This document shows positions 1 to 7,993 of a stretch of 64,000 nucleotides of DNA, piece by piece; positions within the stretch are counted from its first letter, which is position 1; the number at the start of each line of letters is the position of its first letter. Source of the stretch: Marivirga lumbricoides (GTDB lineage: Bacteria; Bacteroidota; Bacteroidia; Cytophagales; Cyclobacteriaceae); NCBI RefSeq assembly GCF_014636295.1, contig NZ_BMEC01000002.1, forward strand, positions 428,729-492,728. Direction: 5' to 3'. The position numbers and the translations under genes were made by a program. Under the pieces are notes generated by a model. It was not told where the DNA came from. It searched no databases and was given only the letters and a program-made list of their open reading frames with translations.

Positions 1-1
1 G

Positions 2-250
2 TCAGGAATACTGGCATTAATTGCCCTGATTTTGCTCAAATCTCATAAGAAACCAGCTGTAGCTTTTACCTGGCTTTTTTCAGTGGTAAGTATCATTGAC
101 ATATTAGTGGTTTTAACATTGGCAATGTCTGAAAAAGTGTATGAGTTGCCCCTTGGTGCCAACTACTTTACAGTCTCGGTTTATGTGCCACTACTAATGG
201 TAATACAAGTGGTTATATTGAAAATTCTCTTATCAAAAGCTTACAGATGA
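2..250 (+). CDS. C-terminal part of a small integral membrane protein (5' end outside the window)
   Basis: The reading frame is open from the window edge to a TGA at 248-250, so the start is missing. The visible 82 residues contain about two and a half hydrophobic segments: one at the very edge, one around 'VVSIIDILVVLTLAM' and one around 'VSVYVPLLMVIQVVIL', ending in a short basic tail. No motif identifies the family; it resembles the small four-helix membrane proteins common in this phylum. Its stop overlaps the ATG of the peroxiredoxin-like gene (ATGA), so the two are probably co-transcribed and translationally coupled. Function unknown. Confidence 0.6.
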   Translation, partial: SGILALIALILLKSHKKPAVAFTWLFSVVSIIDILVVLTLAMSEKVYELPLGANYFTVSVYVPLLMVIQVVILKILLSKAYR

Positions 251-783
251 AAAGAATGCTAAAACAAGGAGATATTGCTCCGGCTATAAGCACCCTTGAT
301 TTATGGGATAAAAAGATCAATGTTCCGACACAAGAAAAATGGGTTTACTTAACATTTCATCGTTTTGCCGCCTGCCCATTTTGCAATTTGAGAACTAATG
401 AATTGATCCGTCATTACGATAGCTTCGAGAAAAATAATCTGGAAATCATATCCATTTGGCCGTCTGATAAAGAAAATCTGTTACGCTATGTAGGAAGCAA
501 AAAATCGCCTTTTCCATTGTTATCAGATAAGGATAAAACCATCTATAAATCTTACTGTGTTACGGAATCATCATTTGTTGGGGCGATCAAGTTATTGCTT
601 CATCCCAGGTTGATAATGAATGCTGTAAAGCAAAAGCCTAAAGACATAGAGATTGATGGTGATCTGAATCTAATGCCAGCCAGCTTTCTGGTAGATGCAT
701 CCGGAATTATACAAATGGCCTATTATGGAAAACACTATGGAGACCATCCCAGCATTGAATATATCTTTAAAAACATAAAATGA
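247..783 (+). CDS. Peroxiredoxin-like (AhpC/TSA-type) thioredoxin-fold protein
   Basis: A 178-residue protein of the peroxiredoxin-like AhpC/TSA group, expected to reduce hydroperoxides or act as a thiol oxidoreductase in the cytoplasm. The thioredoxin fold is shown by the beta strand 'WVYLTFHRF' followed by A-C-P-F-C (C43 and C46) at the start of the first helix, then 'LEIISIWPSDKENLLRYV' and a late strand 'ASFLVDASGIIQMAYYG', which is the conserved cis-Pro/Asp region of redoxins. The CxxC spacing resembles thioredoxin-like disulfide chemistry more than a classical 1-Cys peroxiredoxin. The start is the ATG overlapping the upstream stop. The true substrate cannot be read from the sequence. 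Confidence 0.82.
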   Translation: MKRMLKQGDIAPAISTLDLWDKKINVPTQEKWVYLTFHRFAACPFCNLRTNELIRHYDSFEKNNLEIISIWPSDKENLLRYVGSKKSPFPLLSDKDKTIYKSYCVTESSFVGAIKLLLHPRLIMNAVKQKPKDIEIDGDLNLMPASFLVDASGIIQMAYYGKHYGDHPSIEYIFKNIK

Positions 784-788
784 ATATT

Positions 789-893
789 ATGAAAACAATT
801 TTGATAGACATTATACTGCTCTTTAGTCAGCCCATAACTCAAAATCACAGATTGACTATTCATACCGAGGCATTTTCAAATTCAATTCCATAA
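789..893 (+). pseudogene. Possible 5' remnant of a secreted DUF2141-type protein
   Basis: A 34-codon frame starts at an ATG six bases after the upstream stop. It has a hydrophobic, signal-peptide-like beginning ('ILIDIILLFSQPIT') followed by 'HRLTIHTEAFSNSI', which looks like the first strand of DUF2141 proteins (small secreted proteins whose mature part opens with a similar LTI/LTV strand). It then stops at 891-893; the same frame continues open for about 28 codons into the next gene without DUF2141-like sequence. The most likely reading is a truncated, decayed gene rather than a functional small protein. The family match is from memory and weak. Confidence 0.3.
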
Positions 894-977
894 ATTTTGT
901 TAATTCTTTTACCTCCTGACATAAGGCTGTCATTTGCTGCCTTTACGTTTGTGCAATTAAAATTTAACATAAAAAAA

Positions 978-1985
978 ATGACAAGCGTAACCAAAACAGA
1001 ACTTAATTCAATTGATTTTCCTAAGGCTAAAATGATTTCAGTTAATGGAGTAGAACTGGAAGTTTTCGAAGGAGGAAAGCAAAACACTAAAAAGCCTATT
1101 GTATTGTGTCATGGTTTTCCGGAACATGCATTTTCATGGCGCTATCAAATTCCTGCACTTGTAACTGCAGGTTATCATGTTATTGTCCCTAACCAAAGAG
1201 GGTATGGAAACTCATCTCGTCCAGCCGAAGTAACAGCGTATGACATAGAGCATCTAACCGGAGATTTAGTGGCGTTACTCGATTATTACGGGTACCAGGA
1301 TGCCACTTTTGTAGGCCATGATTGGGGCGCAAATGTAGTTTGGAATCTCGCTCTATTGTATCCAGAGCGGGTGAACAAGGTGATAAATTTGGCTTTACCT
1401 TATCAAGAGCGAGGAGAAAAACCCTGGATTGAATTGATGGAAGAAGTATTGGGCCAAGATTTCTATTTTGTTCACTTTAACAGACAACCAGGAGTGGCAG
1501 ATGCTGTATTGGAAGAGCATACATCCCGGTTCTTTCGTAACCTGTTTCGCAAGAATGTACCTCCTGTTCCACCAGAACCAGGAATGTTAATGATCAACCT
1601 GGCCAGAGCAGATGAACCCCTCGGTGAACCCTTAATGAATGAAAATGAACTTTCTATTTTCATTTCTGCCTTCCAATCATCAGGATTTACGGGGAGCATA
1701 AATTGGTACAGAAATCTGGATCGCAATTGGCATTTAATGGCAAATGTAAAGCCCAGAATTGAACAGCCAACATTGATGATATATGGTGACCAAGATTCGA
1801 TTCCGAAATCACACGCGTTAAAAGATTTTGCTCCGAATTTAGACATCATTAGCTTAGATTGTGGACATTGCATTCAGCAAGAAAAGCCAAAAGAAACAAA
1901 TAATGCTATTATAAAATGGTTAGAGCAAAAGGGCACTATTCAGAACAGAAAGTCATTAGATAAACATACAGAAACGAAAAGCTAA
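978..1985 (+). CDS. Alpha/beta hydrolase, soluble epoxide hydrolase type
   Basis: A 335-residue alpha/beta hydrolase with an aspartate nucleophile, as in soluble epoxide hydrolases and fluoroacetate/haloalkane dehalogenases. Visible elements are the oxyanion motif HGFP (residues 45-48), the nucleophile elbow G-H-D-W-G with D115, an acid in 'YGDQDS' (D273 likely) and the base H297 in 'CGHCIQ'. Tyrosines in the cap at 163 and in 'NWYRN' (244) fit the two epoxide-polarising tyrosines, which favours epoxide hydrolase over dehalogenase. The ATG at 978 was chosen because the frame further upstream (to a TTG near 897) lacks family-like sequence and the protein starts normally here. It has no signal peptide, so it should be cytoplasmic. 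The substrate is unknown. Confidence 0.85.
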   Translation: MTSVTKTELNSIDFPKAKMISVNGVELEVFEGGKQNTKKPIVLCHGFPEHAFSWRYQIPALVTAGYHVIVPNQRGYGNSSRPAEVTAYDIEHLTGDLVALLDYYGYQDATFVGHDWGANVVWNLALLYPERVNKVINLALPYQERGEKPWIELMEEVLGQDFYFVHFNRQPGVADAVLEEHTSRFFRNLFRKNVPPVPPEPGMLMINLARADEPLGEPLMNENELSIFISAFQSSGFTGSINWYRNLDRNWHLMANVKPRIEQPTLMIYGDQDSIPKSHALKDFAPNLDIISLDCGHCIQQEKPKETNNAIIKWLEQKGTIQNRKSLDKHTETKS

Positions 1986-2101
1986 TTCATCGACACTATT
2001 TTATATTTAGTAGATTTGTAAAACTCACTTTTTATTATTTGGTAACTATAAGTAAGCTACTTCGTAATAGTACTTTTCTATTTATTAAAATTTAATATAA
2101 A

Positions 2102-2731
2102 ATGAGTTTAGCAGAGGATTTACAGTGGCGTTATGCAACTAAAAAGATGAACGGAAAACCTGTTCCTCAGGAAAAAGTAGATTACATTTTAGAAGCAGCA
2201 AGGATGGCTCCTTCTTCATCAGGCGTTCAGCCTTATGAAATATTTGTGATCACCAGCCAGTCTTTAAAGGAAAAAATTAAGCCAATAGCCTGGGGGCAGG
2301 AGCAAATTACTGACACATCCCATTTATTAGTATTTGCCAGCTGGGATGGTTACTCTCTTGAACGTATTGAGAAAGTATTTCAGAAAACCCTGGAAGAAAG
2401 AAAGCTCCCACCCGATACGATGGATGCCTATAAAGAAAGACTATGGAGCAATTATGAGCCGCTTTCTCAGGAATGGCATGCACATCATGCTGCCAAGCAG
2501 GCGTATATAGCTTTTGGCATGGCTATAGCAGCTGCTGCAGAACAAAGAGTAGATGCTACACCAATGGAAGGCTTTATTCCTGATGAGCTTGATAAAATTT
2601 TAGGATTAAAAGAAAAAGGATTGAAAAGTATTTTATTACTGCCTTTGGGTTATAGAGATGAAGAAAATGATTGGTTAGTAAAAATGAAAAAAGTAAGAAC
2701 TCCTAAAAAGGATTTTATTACTGAACTTTAA
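2102..2731 (+). CDS. Nitroreductase-family NAD(P)H-dependent oxidoreductase
   Basis: A 209-residue FMN-dependent nitroreductase-family protein, close to the NfsB/YdgI type. The N-terminal FMN-binding signature 'WRYATKKM' and 'EAARMAPSSSGVQPYEIFVI' (residues about 9-50) is typical, as is the late 'GLKEKGLKSILLLPLGYRDEEND' segment that contacts the flavin. Members reduce nitroaromatics, quinones or enones with NAD(P)H as homodimers. The gene is a single transcription unit: a strong hairpin terminator follows it, and the region upstream holds the short palindrome AAGTAAGCTACTT (2050-2062), which could be a regulator site. The physiological substrate is not inferable. Confidence 0.88.
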   Translation: MSLAEDLQWRYATKKMNGKPVPQEKVDYILEAARMAPSSSGVQPYEIFVITSQSLKEKIKPIAWGQEQITDTSHLLVFASWDGYSLERIEKVFQKTLEERKLPPDTMDAYKERLWSNYEPLSQEWHAHHAAKQAYIAFGMAIAAAAEQRVDATPMEGFIPDELDKILGLKEKGLKSILLLPLGYRDEENDWLVKMKKVRTPKKDFITEL

Positions 2732-2751
2732 AAGTACATGTCTATTAAATT

Positions 2752-2786
2752 AAATGCTGGCTCTGTTGGGCCAGCATTTTTTATTT
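2752..2786 (+). terminator. Intrinsic terminator after the nitroreductase gene
   Basis: A perfect 10-bp stem (AAATGCTGGC at 2752-2761 with GCCAGCATTT at 2770-2779), an 8-nt loop, then a T-rich run. It lies 20 bases after the nitroreductase stop and separates it from the VOC-EVE-MarR operon. Confidence 0.85.
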
Positions 2787-2813
2787 GAGCAAAAAAATAT
2801 ATTAAAAATTAAT

Positions 2814-2852
2814 TTATTGTTGTCGCATATACTATATTTACGGCAACAATAA
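2814..2852. promoter_or_regulatory. Palindromic operator/promoter of the VOC-EVE-MarR operon
   Basis: Twelve-base arms TTATTGTTGTCG (2814-2825) and CGGCAACAATAA (2841-2852) are inverted repeats matching at 11 of 12 positions, separated by 15 bases. The spacer holds TATATTTA (2833-2840), a 7/8 match to the Bacteroidota -7 element TAnnTTTG, so a protein bound here would block initiation. The site ends 13 bases before the VOC start codon. The obvious candidate ligand is the MarR regulator encoded last in the operon, which would make it autoregulatory; that assignment is inference. Confidence 0.6.
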
Positions 2853-2865
2853 AATTTAGTGATAT

Positions 2866-3225
2866 ATGAGACAATTAACTTTTGCTTCACTACAAGTGAA
2901 AAACCTGGAAAAATCTATAGCTTTTTATACACAAAATTTAGGTTTTGAAATAGAAAATAGTAATCCACAGGCATGCGTGTTTAAATATGGTGAGGGAGAG
3001 GCAAGTTTTGCCATTCGCACACCGCTTGAACCCATTGAAGGTAAGGAATTAGGTGTGGGGGTAGCCATTTGGTTTGCGGTTAAGGAAGATGTAGATGCTT
3101 TAAAAGAAAAATTTATAGCAAATGGAATAACAACTACCACGCCTGTAATGGATACTCCATTTGGCAAGGCATTTCACGTAAAAGACCCTGATGGTTATAA
3201 ATTAACCTTTTTGGAAACAAATTAA
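2866..3225 (+). CDS. VOC-family (glyoxalase/bleomycin resistance-type) protein
   Basis: A 119-residue vicinal-oxygen-chelate protein: one betaalphabetabetabeta module opens with 'FASLQVKNLEKSIAFYTQNLGFE' and the second ends with 'PFGKAFHVKDPDGYKLTFLE', the usual C-terminal metal-binding region (E near 117). Family members are metal-dependent lyases/dioxygenases or drug-binding proteins; the specific role is not visible. It is first in an operon with the EVE protein (2-base gap) and the MarR regulator, under a palindromic operator, which suggests an inducible response to a small reactive molecule. Confidence 0.85.
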   Translation: MRQLTFASLQVKNLEKSIAFYTQNLGFEIENSNPQACVFKYGEGEASFAIRTPLEPIEGKELGVGVAIWFAVKEDVDALKEKFIANGITTTTPVMDTPFGKAFHVKDPDGYKLTFLETN

Positions 3226-3227
3226 GC

Positions 3228-3674
3228 ATGGAGAAAGACAGGAGATATTGGATTATTGTTGCTTCAAAAGACCATGTGAAGTCTGCTATTCAACAAGGAA
3301 TTGCACAAACGTGTCATGGAAAAACTGCTCCGCTAAAACGGATGAAAAAAGGAGACTTAGTACTATTTTACTCTGGTAAGGAAACAATGGGAAATCCTGC
3401 AAAATGCCAGGAATTTACAGCTATCGGAAAAGTAGAAGATGAACAAGTGTACTCAGTACAAATTACAGAAAATTTTTGTCCTGCCAGGCGAAAAGTATAC
3501 TTCTACAATAGTGAAGATATCTCCATACTTCCTCTGATTGATGATTTAAACTTTATACAAAATAAAAAAAAATGGGGTTTCCCATTTCGATTTGGTTTCT
3601 TTGAAATAAATAAGCACGACTATAGTATTATTGCTTCTAAAATGCTCAATGAAAAAACATGTCAGATAAAGTAA
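3228..3674 (+). CDS. EVE-domain (PUA-like) protein
   Basis: A 148-residue EVE-domain protein. The family signature is clear: 'RYWIIVASKDHV' at the start, 'KMKKGDLVLFYSG'-type turn, 'FTAIGKV' and a final 'KKWGFPFRFGFFEI' segment. EVE domains are PUA-like folds thought to read modified bases; stand-alone EVE proteins of this kind often sit beside transcription regulators and hydrolases in Bacteroidota. It starts 2 bases after the VOC stop, and its 3' end overlaps the MarR start by 16 bases, indicating a single operon. The ligand is unknown. Confidence 0.85.
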   Translation: MEKDRRYWIIVASKDHVKSAIQQGIAQTCHGKTAPLKRMKKGDLVLFYSGKETMGNPAKCQEFTAIGKVEDEQVYSVQITENFCPARRKVYFYNSEDISILPLIDDLNFIQNKKKWGFPFRFGFFEINKHDYSIIASKMLNEKTCQIK

Positions 3675-4141
3675 AATTTCATTTTTCCGGTCCTGAAGAA
3701 AGCCCAGGATATCTTTTAGCGCAATTAACAATTCTGTGGCAACGCAATCAGAAAAAAGTGCTGGACCCTCTGGAATTAACCCATACCCAGTTTGTAATAC
3801 TTTCTTCTATTGCCTGGCTAAGCAGCATACACACTACAATTACACAGGTAGAAATTGCCAGGTTTAATAATTATGACAGAATGATGGTTTCTAAAGTGCT
3901 GAGAACCTTACAGACTAAAAAGTTGATAGAAAGGAAAGAGCACGCCACAGATACCAGGGCCAAGATTGTAAATCTTACTTCCAAAGGCAGTCAAATACTT
4001 CAAAAAGCTATTGTACAGGTTGAAAATGCTGATATTGACTTTTTTTCAAGTTTAGGAAGTAATCTGCCCAACCTGAATAAAAGTATGAAAAAACTGATTG
4101 AAGCACATAGATCTGACAATTCAGAATTAGAAAACGAATAG
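3659..4141 (+). CDS. MarR-family transcriptional regulator
   Basis: A 160-residue winged-helix regulator of the MarR family. The sequence shows an N-terminal dimerisation helix, 'ELTHTQFVILSSIAWL' (helix alpha2), 'TQVEIARFNNYDRMMVSKVLRTLQTKKLIERKE' (DNA-reading helix) and the wing 'ATDTRAKIVNLTSKG' with the conserved D-x-R. No cysteine is positioned as in OhrR redox sensors, so a small-molecule effector is more likely. The start overlaps the EVE gene by 16 bases. It probably controls its own operon through the palindrome at 2814-2852. Confidence 0.88.
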   Translation: MSDKVKFHFSGPEESPGYLLAQLTILWQRNQKKVLDPLELTHTQFVILSSIAWLSSIHTTITQVEIARFNNYDRMMVSKVLRTLQTKKLIERKEHATDTRAKIVNLTSKGSQILQKAIVQVENADIDFFSSLGSNLPNLNKSMKKLIEAHRSDNSELENE

Positions 4142-4321
4142 TCATGCTTTCTTATAGAATGAGCATATTCTAATCTTTAAACTATTGAATTAATTAATCA
4201 ATAATATTTTCTCTAAAATGATGATTCAATTTGTTAAATTTATCATATAGTCAATGTATCTTCAAGTTTTTAAAAGCACCATTTTTTATATTGCACTTTT
4301 TAATTAGGTATTAAATCAACC

Positions 4322-4924
4322 ATGAATTCTGCAGATCATCAGATGGTATTTGAGTTTTTCAATAAGATAAGTCCAGTTAGCACTTATCTTCAAACCGAAA
4401 TAAGTCACTTACTTAAAACAAAATCTTTTACAAAAGGACAGTCAATTTTAAAAATGGGAGAAGTAGAAACACACTCCAATTTTGTTTTAAAGGGTGTTGT
4501 TCATCAGTTTGTGTATGATGAAGATACAGTTATTACAACTAACCTAACCCCTGGTGGTTTGCCTTTTAACAGTCTCAAAAGTTATATTGAAGGTTGCCCC
4601 TCTCTTGAGGTGCAGGAAGCCATTACAGATGTGGATTTACTTTATCTGGAAAAGAATGATTTAGATGCTTTAATGGCAAAGAGTCATGAATTCAGTTACC
4701 TCATGTACAAAATACACGAGAACATTCTGCTGGACAGGGAAAACAGAATGTTTTTACTGCAATACCGGAATCCTTCAAAACGGTTCAGACTATTTTATGA
4801 AAATGTAGAGCGATCTAAAGGATTAATGGGTTGTACTCCGGAAAAATTTCTGGCAAGCTATCTTAATATGACCCCGCAGCAGTACAGCAGGGAAAAACGA
4901 ACATTAAAAGATTTCACTTTTTAA
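4322..4924 (+). CDS. Crp/Fnr-family regulator (cyclic-nucleotide-binding domain)
   Basis: A 200-residue member of the Crp/Fnr superfamily as found in Bacteroidota. A beta-roll domain ('FTKGQSILKMGEVETHSNFVLKGVVHQFVYDED', residues about 37-70, then the 'SLEVQEAITDVDLLYLEKNDL' strand pair) is followed by the dimer helix and a divergent C-terminal HTH ('CTPEKFLASYLNMTPQQYSREKRTL', in which the usual recognition-helix ending LSRLRR is replaced by YSREKR). The canonical cAMP-binding R-S/T of the phosphate cassette is absent, so cAMP is unlikely to be the ligand. It stands alone, with a decayed amidohydrolase downstream. Confidence 0.8.
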   Translation: MNSADHQMVFEFFNKISPVSTYLQTEISHLLKTKSFTKGQSILKMGEVETHSNFVLKGVVHQFVYDEDTVITTNLTPGGLPFNSLKSYIEGCPSLEVQEAITDVDLLYLEKNDLDALMAKSHEFSYLMYKIHENILLDRENRMFLLQYRNPSKRFRLFYENVERSKGLMGCTPEKFLASYLNMTPQQYSREKRTLKDFTF

Positions 4925-4945
4925 ATTAAAAAAAAGTAACTTAAC

Positions 4946-5699
4946 CTGAGGCAATTCTTAATTGACAAATATACCTCTCATTTGGATTCATTAAATATCT
5001 CTGTGCAATATTACGGAGGTATAATTATAGCTGACAGAGGAAACACTCAAAGACAGGCGAGCCGGAATGATAGAATAATTAAACTTTCACATGTTAACCC
5101 AAAGCTTATTCCTATCTGCTCTGTTCACCCTTATGACTCATTATTTGCATTAAAAGAGATAGAAAGGCTCAAGGGAAAAGGAGTGGCTATAATTAAGTTA
5201 CATCCTTTTTCTCAAGAAATTGAAGGTAGATGACGAAAGGGTTTTAAAATTACGCAAAAAAGCAGGAGAAATTGGAATCACAGTTCTAATTGATAATGCT
5301 AATATTACCTCTCCTGGAGATGTAGAGCATCTTTGAAATTTGGCTCTGGAGTGTAAAGAAACAACTTTTATTTACGCGCACATGGGAGGAATGTCTTTCC
5401 GTTCCTGTGGAATATTCTCAAACTTATAAAAACGAACGAAGACTTTTGTAATAACTATATACATTGACATTTCTGGCATTATATCCCTATTAGCAGATTC
5501 GCCAATTGAAGATGAATTTGTTTGGATACTAAGAAACATTGGAATAGATAAAATACTGACGGGATCAGATTTTCCTCAACGGACGCTTGAAGAAACTGTT
5601 AATGCCGTAATGAAACTCGACTTAACACCTACTGAACAAAGTAAAATACTTTATGGCAATGCGGCATCATTAATAAATATTAAAGAACAATATTCCTAA
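4946..5699 (+). pseudogene. Decayed amidohydrolase (metal-dependent, TIM-barrel) gene
   Basis: Translating all three frames gives consecutive pieces of one amidohydrolase. First come 'YYGGIIIADRG', 'NPKLIPICSVHPYDS' and 'GVAIIKLHPFSQEIEGR' up to a stop at 5231-5233. A frame shift leads into 'RVLKLRKKAGEIGITVLIDN' and 'FIYAHMGG' with an in-frame TGA at 5334-5336. Further shifts lead into 'DKILTGSDFPQRTLEET', ending at a TAA (5697-5699). The H-P, H-M-G and G-S-D-F-P motifs are those of the amidohydrolase_2 family (metal ligands and the general-base aspartate). The 5' end also lacks a start codon. With at least two stops and several frameshifts the gene cannot make an intact enzyme. The longest open piece alone (4982-5233) is not a real gene. 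Confidence 0.8.
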
Positions 5700-5781
5700 G
5701 TCTATCTGGCTTCTTGCTAAATAAAGTGATTGCAGATGCCACTTATCTTCACTATTTTAGTTTAACATTCATTCATAAACG

Positions 5782-6540
5782 ATGTGCGTAAGATGTATTA
5801 GTTCAATTTTAAACTCCATTCACATAGAAGCTGCAAAGTTGGTCTGGATTAAGTTAAGCTTTGTAATTTATATATTATTACTAAGTAGTTGCTCAAAAGA
5901 AATTTCCATTATCAATGAGTCGGATGCTTTTGCGATATGCAACGCCAACTTGTCATCATGCGCCCAAAGTCCTCAGGCGGCTTATTGTCTTTTCGGATAC
6001 AAATGGGGAGCAGATCAGAATTTTGATCAAAGTGGAATTAATGCAGTTGGCCCTCAAACATCCGGAGGTACAATTACATTTTCCTTTCAAGAAAAAAATG
6101 GGACTATAAATACACACAGGCAAATTAATGTACCTTCTGAATCGTGGAAAGAGATATTATCTTGTGCTCAAAAAGAAATTAGAAAAGCTATACTTGAATG
6201 GCAAGAGGTAGCCGATATCACTTTTCAAGAATTACCACAAAACAGTAATAGTGACATCCAATTTTATACTGCAGCCATCTTTCAGTCTGCAGTGGCCTTT
6301 CCTAATTTTACCGATACAAGCTGTAAAACATTGAGTGGAGATGTGATCTTCAATGCTAATTCGAAAGAAAAATCCTGTAACGCATTTTATATTAATGCAC
6401 TACATGAAATAGGCCATGTTTTAGGACTTGGGCATGTGAACTCCTCAAATATTATGGCACCTGATGAATCAAAGTTTGATTTACCTGGATTGCAAAAGGG
6501 AGATATTTCAGGAATTCAACAGATTTATGGAAAAAATTGA
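5782..6540 (+). CDS. Matrixin-like zinc metalloprotease, probable lipoprotein
   Basis: A 252-residue secreted protease. The zinc motif H-E-x-x-H-x-x-G-L-G-H (H208, E209, H212, H218) and a downstream Met-turn 'SNIMAP' (M225) mark the metzincin/matrixin (M10) fold; the prodomain of animal MMPs is missing. The N-terminus carries a hydrophobic stretch ending in L-L-S-S-C (C37), a lipobox, so it is likely anchored in the outer membrane or exported to the surface. The annotated ATG gives an unusually long n-region (about 22 residues); a TTG at 5839 would give a more ordinary signal peptide. Several cysteines in the mature part could form disulfides. Substrate unknown. Confidence 0.82.
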   Translation: MCVRCISSILNSIHIEAAKLVWIKLSFVIYILLLSSCSKEISIINESDAFAICNANLSSCAQSPQAAYCLFGYKWGADQNFDQSGINAVGPQTSGGTITFSFQEKNGTINTHRQINVPSESWKEILSCAQKEIRKAILEWQEVADITFQELPQNSNSDIQFYTAAIFQSAVAFPNFTDTSCKTLSGDVIFNANSKEKSCNAFYINALHEIGHVLGLGHVNSSNIMAPDESKFDLPGLQKGDISGIQQIYGKN

Positions 6541-6812
6541 AAAGTTTTTTTCAAAGATTTTAAAAGGTTCATTAATTAGGTCAAGAGTCGTTTATATTTC
6601 TATTAAACTCCAGCAAATCTTTCCGGCATATCCTGTATATAGAAATATTCTAAAAGCCTTTTTAGGAAATTAAAAACTGCACTTAAATCATCTGGAAGCT
6701 AATGGCGGGTGAATGGCGGGTAAAGTAATGCCCTATGTTTTGATTTTTTTTCAGCCTGTTGTGAAATTGCTTGCAGTTAAAATCAATCACAACATTTTAA
6801 ATTTATTGAACA

Positions 6813-7982
6813 ATGAAAAAGTATAAAAGCAAACTTACCAACCAGATCATAATTACCCTAATTATATGTTTTCTATTGTATCCTTTTTCAAACTTTGCTT
6901 GCACCACCGTAAGTGCCATTGCCAGAAATGGTCATGTTTGGAATGCTAATAATGAAGACGGGCCGAAAGGAATTGCCAACTTTCTAAACGTATTTCCAAA
7001 ATTAGACAACACTAAATATGGCTACTTCACGCTGTCTTATATGTCTCCTCGTAATGGCACAGGTGGAAGTATTCAGGGTGGAATGAATGAGGCCGGACTT
7101 ACTTTTGACTTTGATGCGATTGACTGGGTAGAAGATTTTGATCCATCGAACAGAAAAGTTTTTCCATCTGGTAATGATGCTATATTACCACACATACTGG
7201 CCAACATGAGCACAGTAGAGGAAGTTATTGCTTTCTTTACAACCTACTGGTTTCAGAATGGCTTTAGAGGTGCACAAATGCATGTGGCAGATAGAAACGG
7301 TAGATTTGCAATTATAAGTGCATCTGGTATTCAATTGGTAGAAAAAGGTGAAAACTTAGTTTCTACTAATTTTGATATCTGTGGAAAGGAAGACGGTTCA
7401 TCTTGCTGGAGATATCCAATTGCTAAAGCCAAATTAGCTGAATATGGAGCCAGTTTAGCTACTATGATGGATATCTGCCGTGCAACTTCCCAAAAAACAG
7501 GAGGAACAATGTACTCTAATATTCAGAACCTTAGCACCGGAGAAGTTTGGCTTTTCTCTCAACATAATCCTGGAATTACAGTACACACCAACATTCATGA
7601 AATGCTGAGAAAAGGTCAGAAGTCTTATACATTTAACGACCTAAAATCTCTTATAGAAGAAAGACCAATTACACAATGGACAGAACCTCATTCTGCCAAA
7701 TTAGCTAAAGAGGAAATAAATCAATTCTCAGGTGTTTATCATAATTACTATATTGGTAAAATTATAGTTGAAGAAAAGGAAAATACAATTGTTCTTACTT
7801 TTGAAGATGGAATGTCCTTACCATTAATTCCTTCATCAACCAATATATTTTATTTACCAAAGGAAAGGGTAAAAGTAGAATTTGAACATGATGATGAAAG
7901 AGATAAAATGGCTATTAAACTCTATGAGGATAATTATTGGTCTTTTACCGCCTGGGATAATTCTTCGCAATCAAATAACTAA
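6813..7982 (+). CDS. Secreted linear amide C-N hydrolase (Ntn, choloylglycine hydrolase-like)
   Basis: A 389-residue exported enzyme of the choloylglycine hydrolase/penicillin V acylase-like Ntn group. After a signal peptide ('IIITLIICFLLYPFSNFA') the mature chain begins with C30 (A|C-T-T-V), which is the expected catalytic N-terminal cysteine, followed by 'HVWNANNED' and 'GMNEAGLTFDFDAI', both conserved in the family. Removal of the signal peptide would itself expose the nucleophile. The C-terminal about 90 residues ('FSGVYHNYYIGKIIVEEKEN..') look like an added beta-rich domain. The substrate (N-acyl amino acid, N-acyl homoserine lactone, bile-salt-like amide) cannot be decided. The XRE regulator follows after 11 bases. 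Confidence 0.85.
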   Translation: MKKYKSKLTNQIIITLIICFLLYPFSNFACTTVSAIARNGHVWNANNEDGPKGIANFLNVFPKLDNTKYGYFTLSYMSPRNGTGGSIQGGMNEAGLTFDFDAIDWVEDFDPSNRKVFPSGNDAILPHILANMSTVEEVIAFFTTYWFQNGFRGAQMHVADRNGRFAIISASGIQLVEKGENLVSTNFDICGKEDGSSCWRYPIAKAKLAEYGASLATMMDICRATSQKTGGTMYSNIQNLSTGEVWLFSQHNPGITVHTNIHEMLRKGQKSYTFNDLKSLIEERPITQWTEPHSAKLAKEEINQFSGVYHNYYIGKIIVEEKENTIVLTFEDGMSLPLIPSSTNIFYLPKERVKVEFEHDDERDKMAIKLYEDNYWSFTAWDNSSQSNN

Positions 7983-7993
7983 ATATTATTGGC

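Noticed and set aside
2866-3674. VOC and EVE genes as an antibiotic resistance cassette
   Set aside because: VOC folds include bleomycin-binding proteins, but nothing in the sequence shows drug specificity.
6464-6673. 70-codon open frame overlapping the matrixin 3' end
   Set aside because: It overlaps a clear gene out of frame, has no recognisable motif or start context, and continues into AT-rich intergenic DNA.
6700-6723. Two adjacent 12-base repeats (AATGGCGGGT...)
   Set aside because: Only two copies of a short unit; not enough to call a functional repeat.
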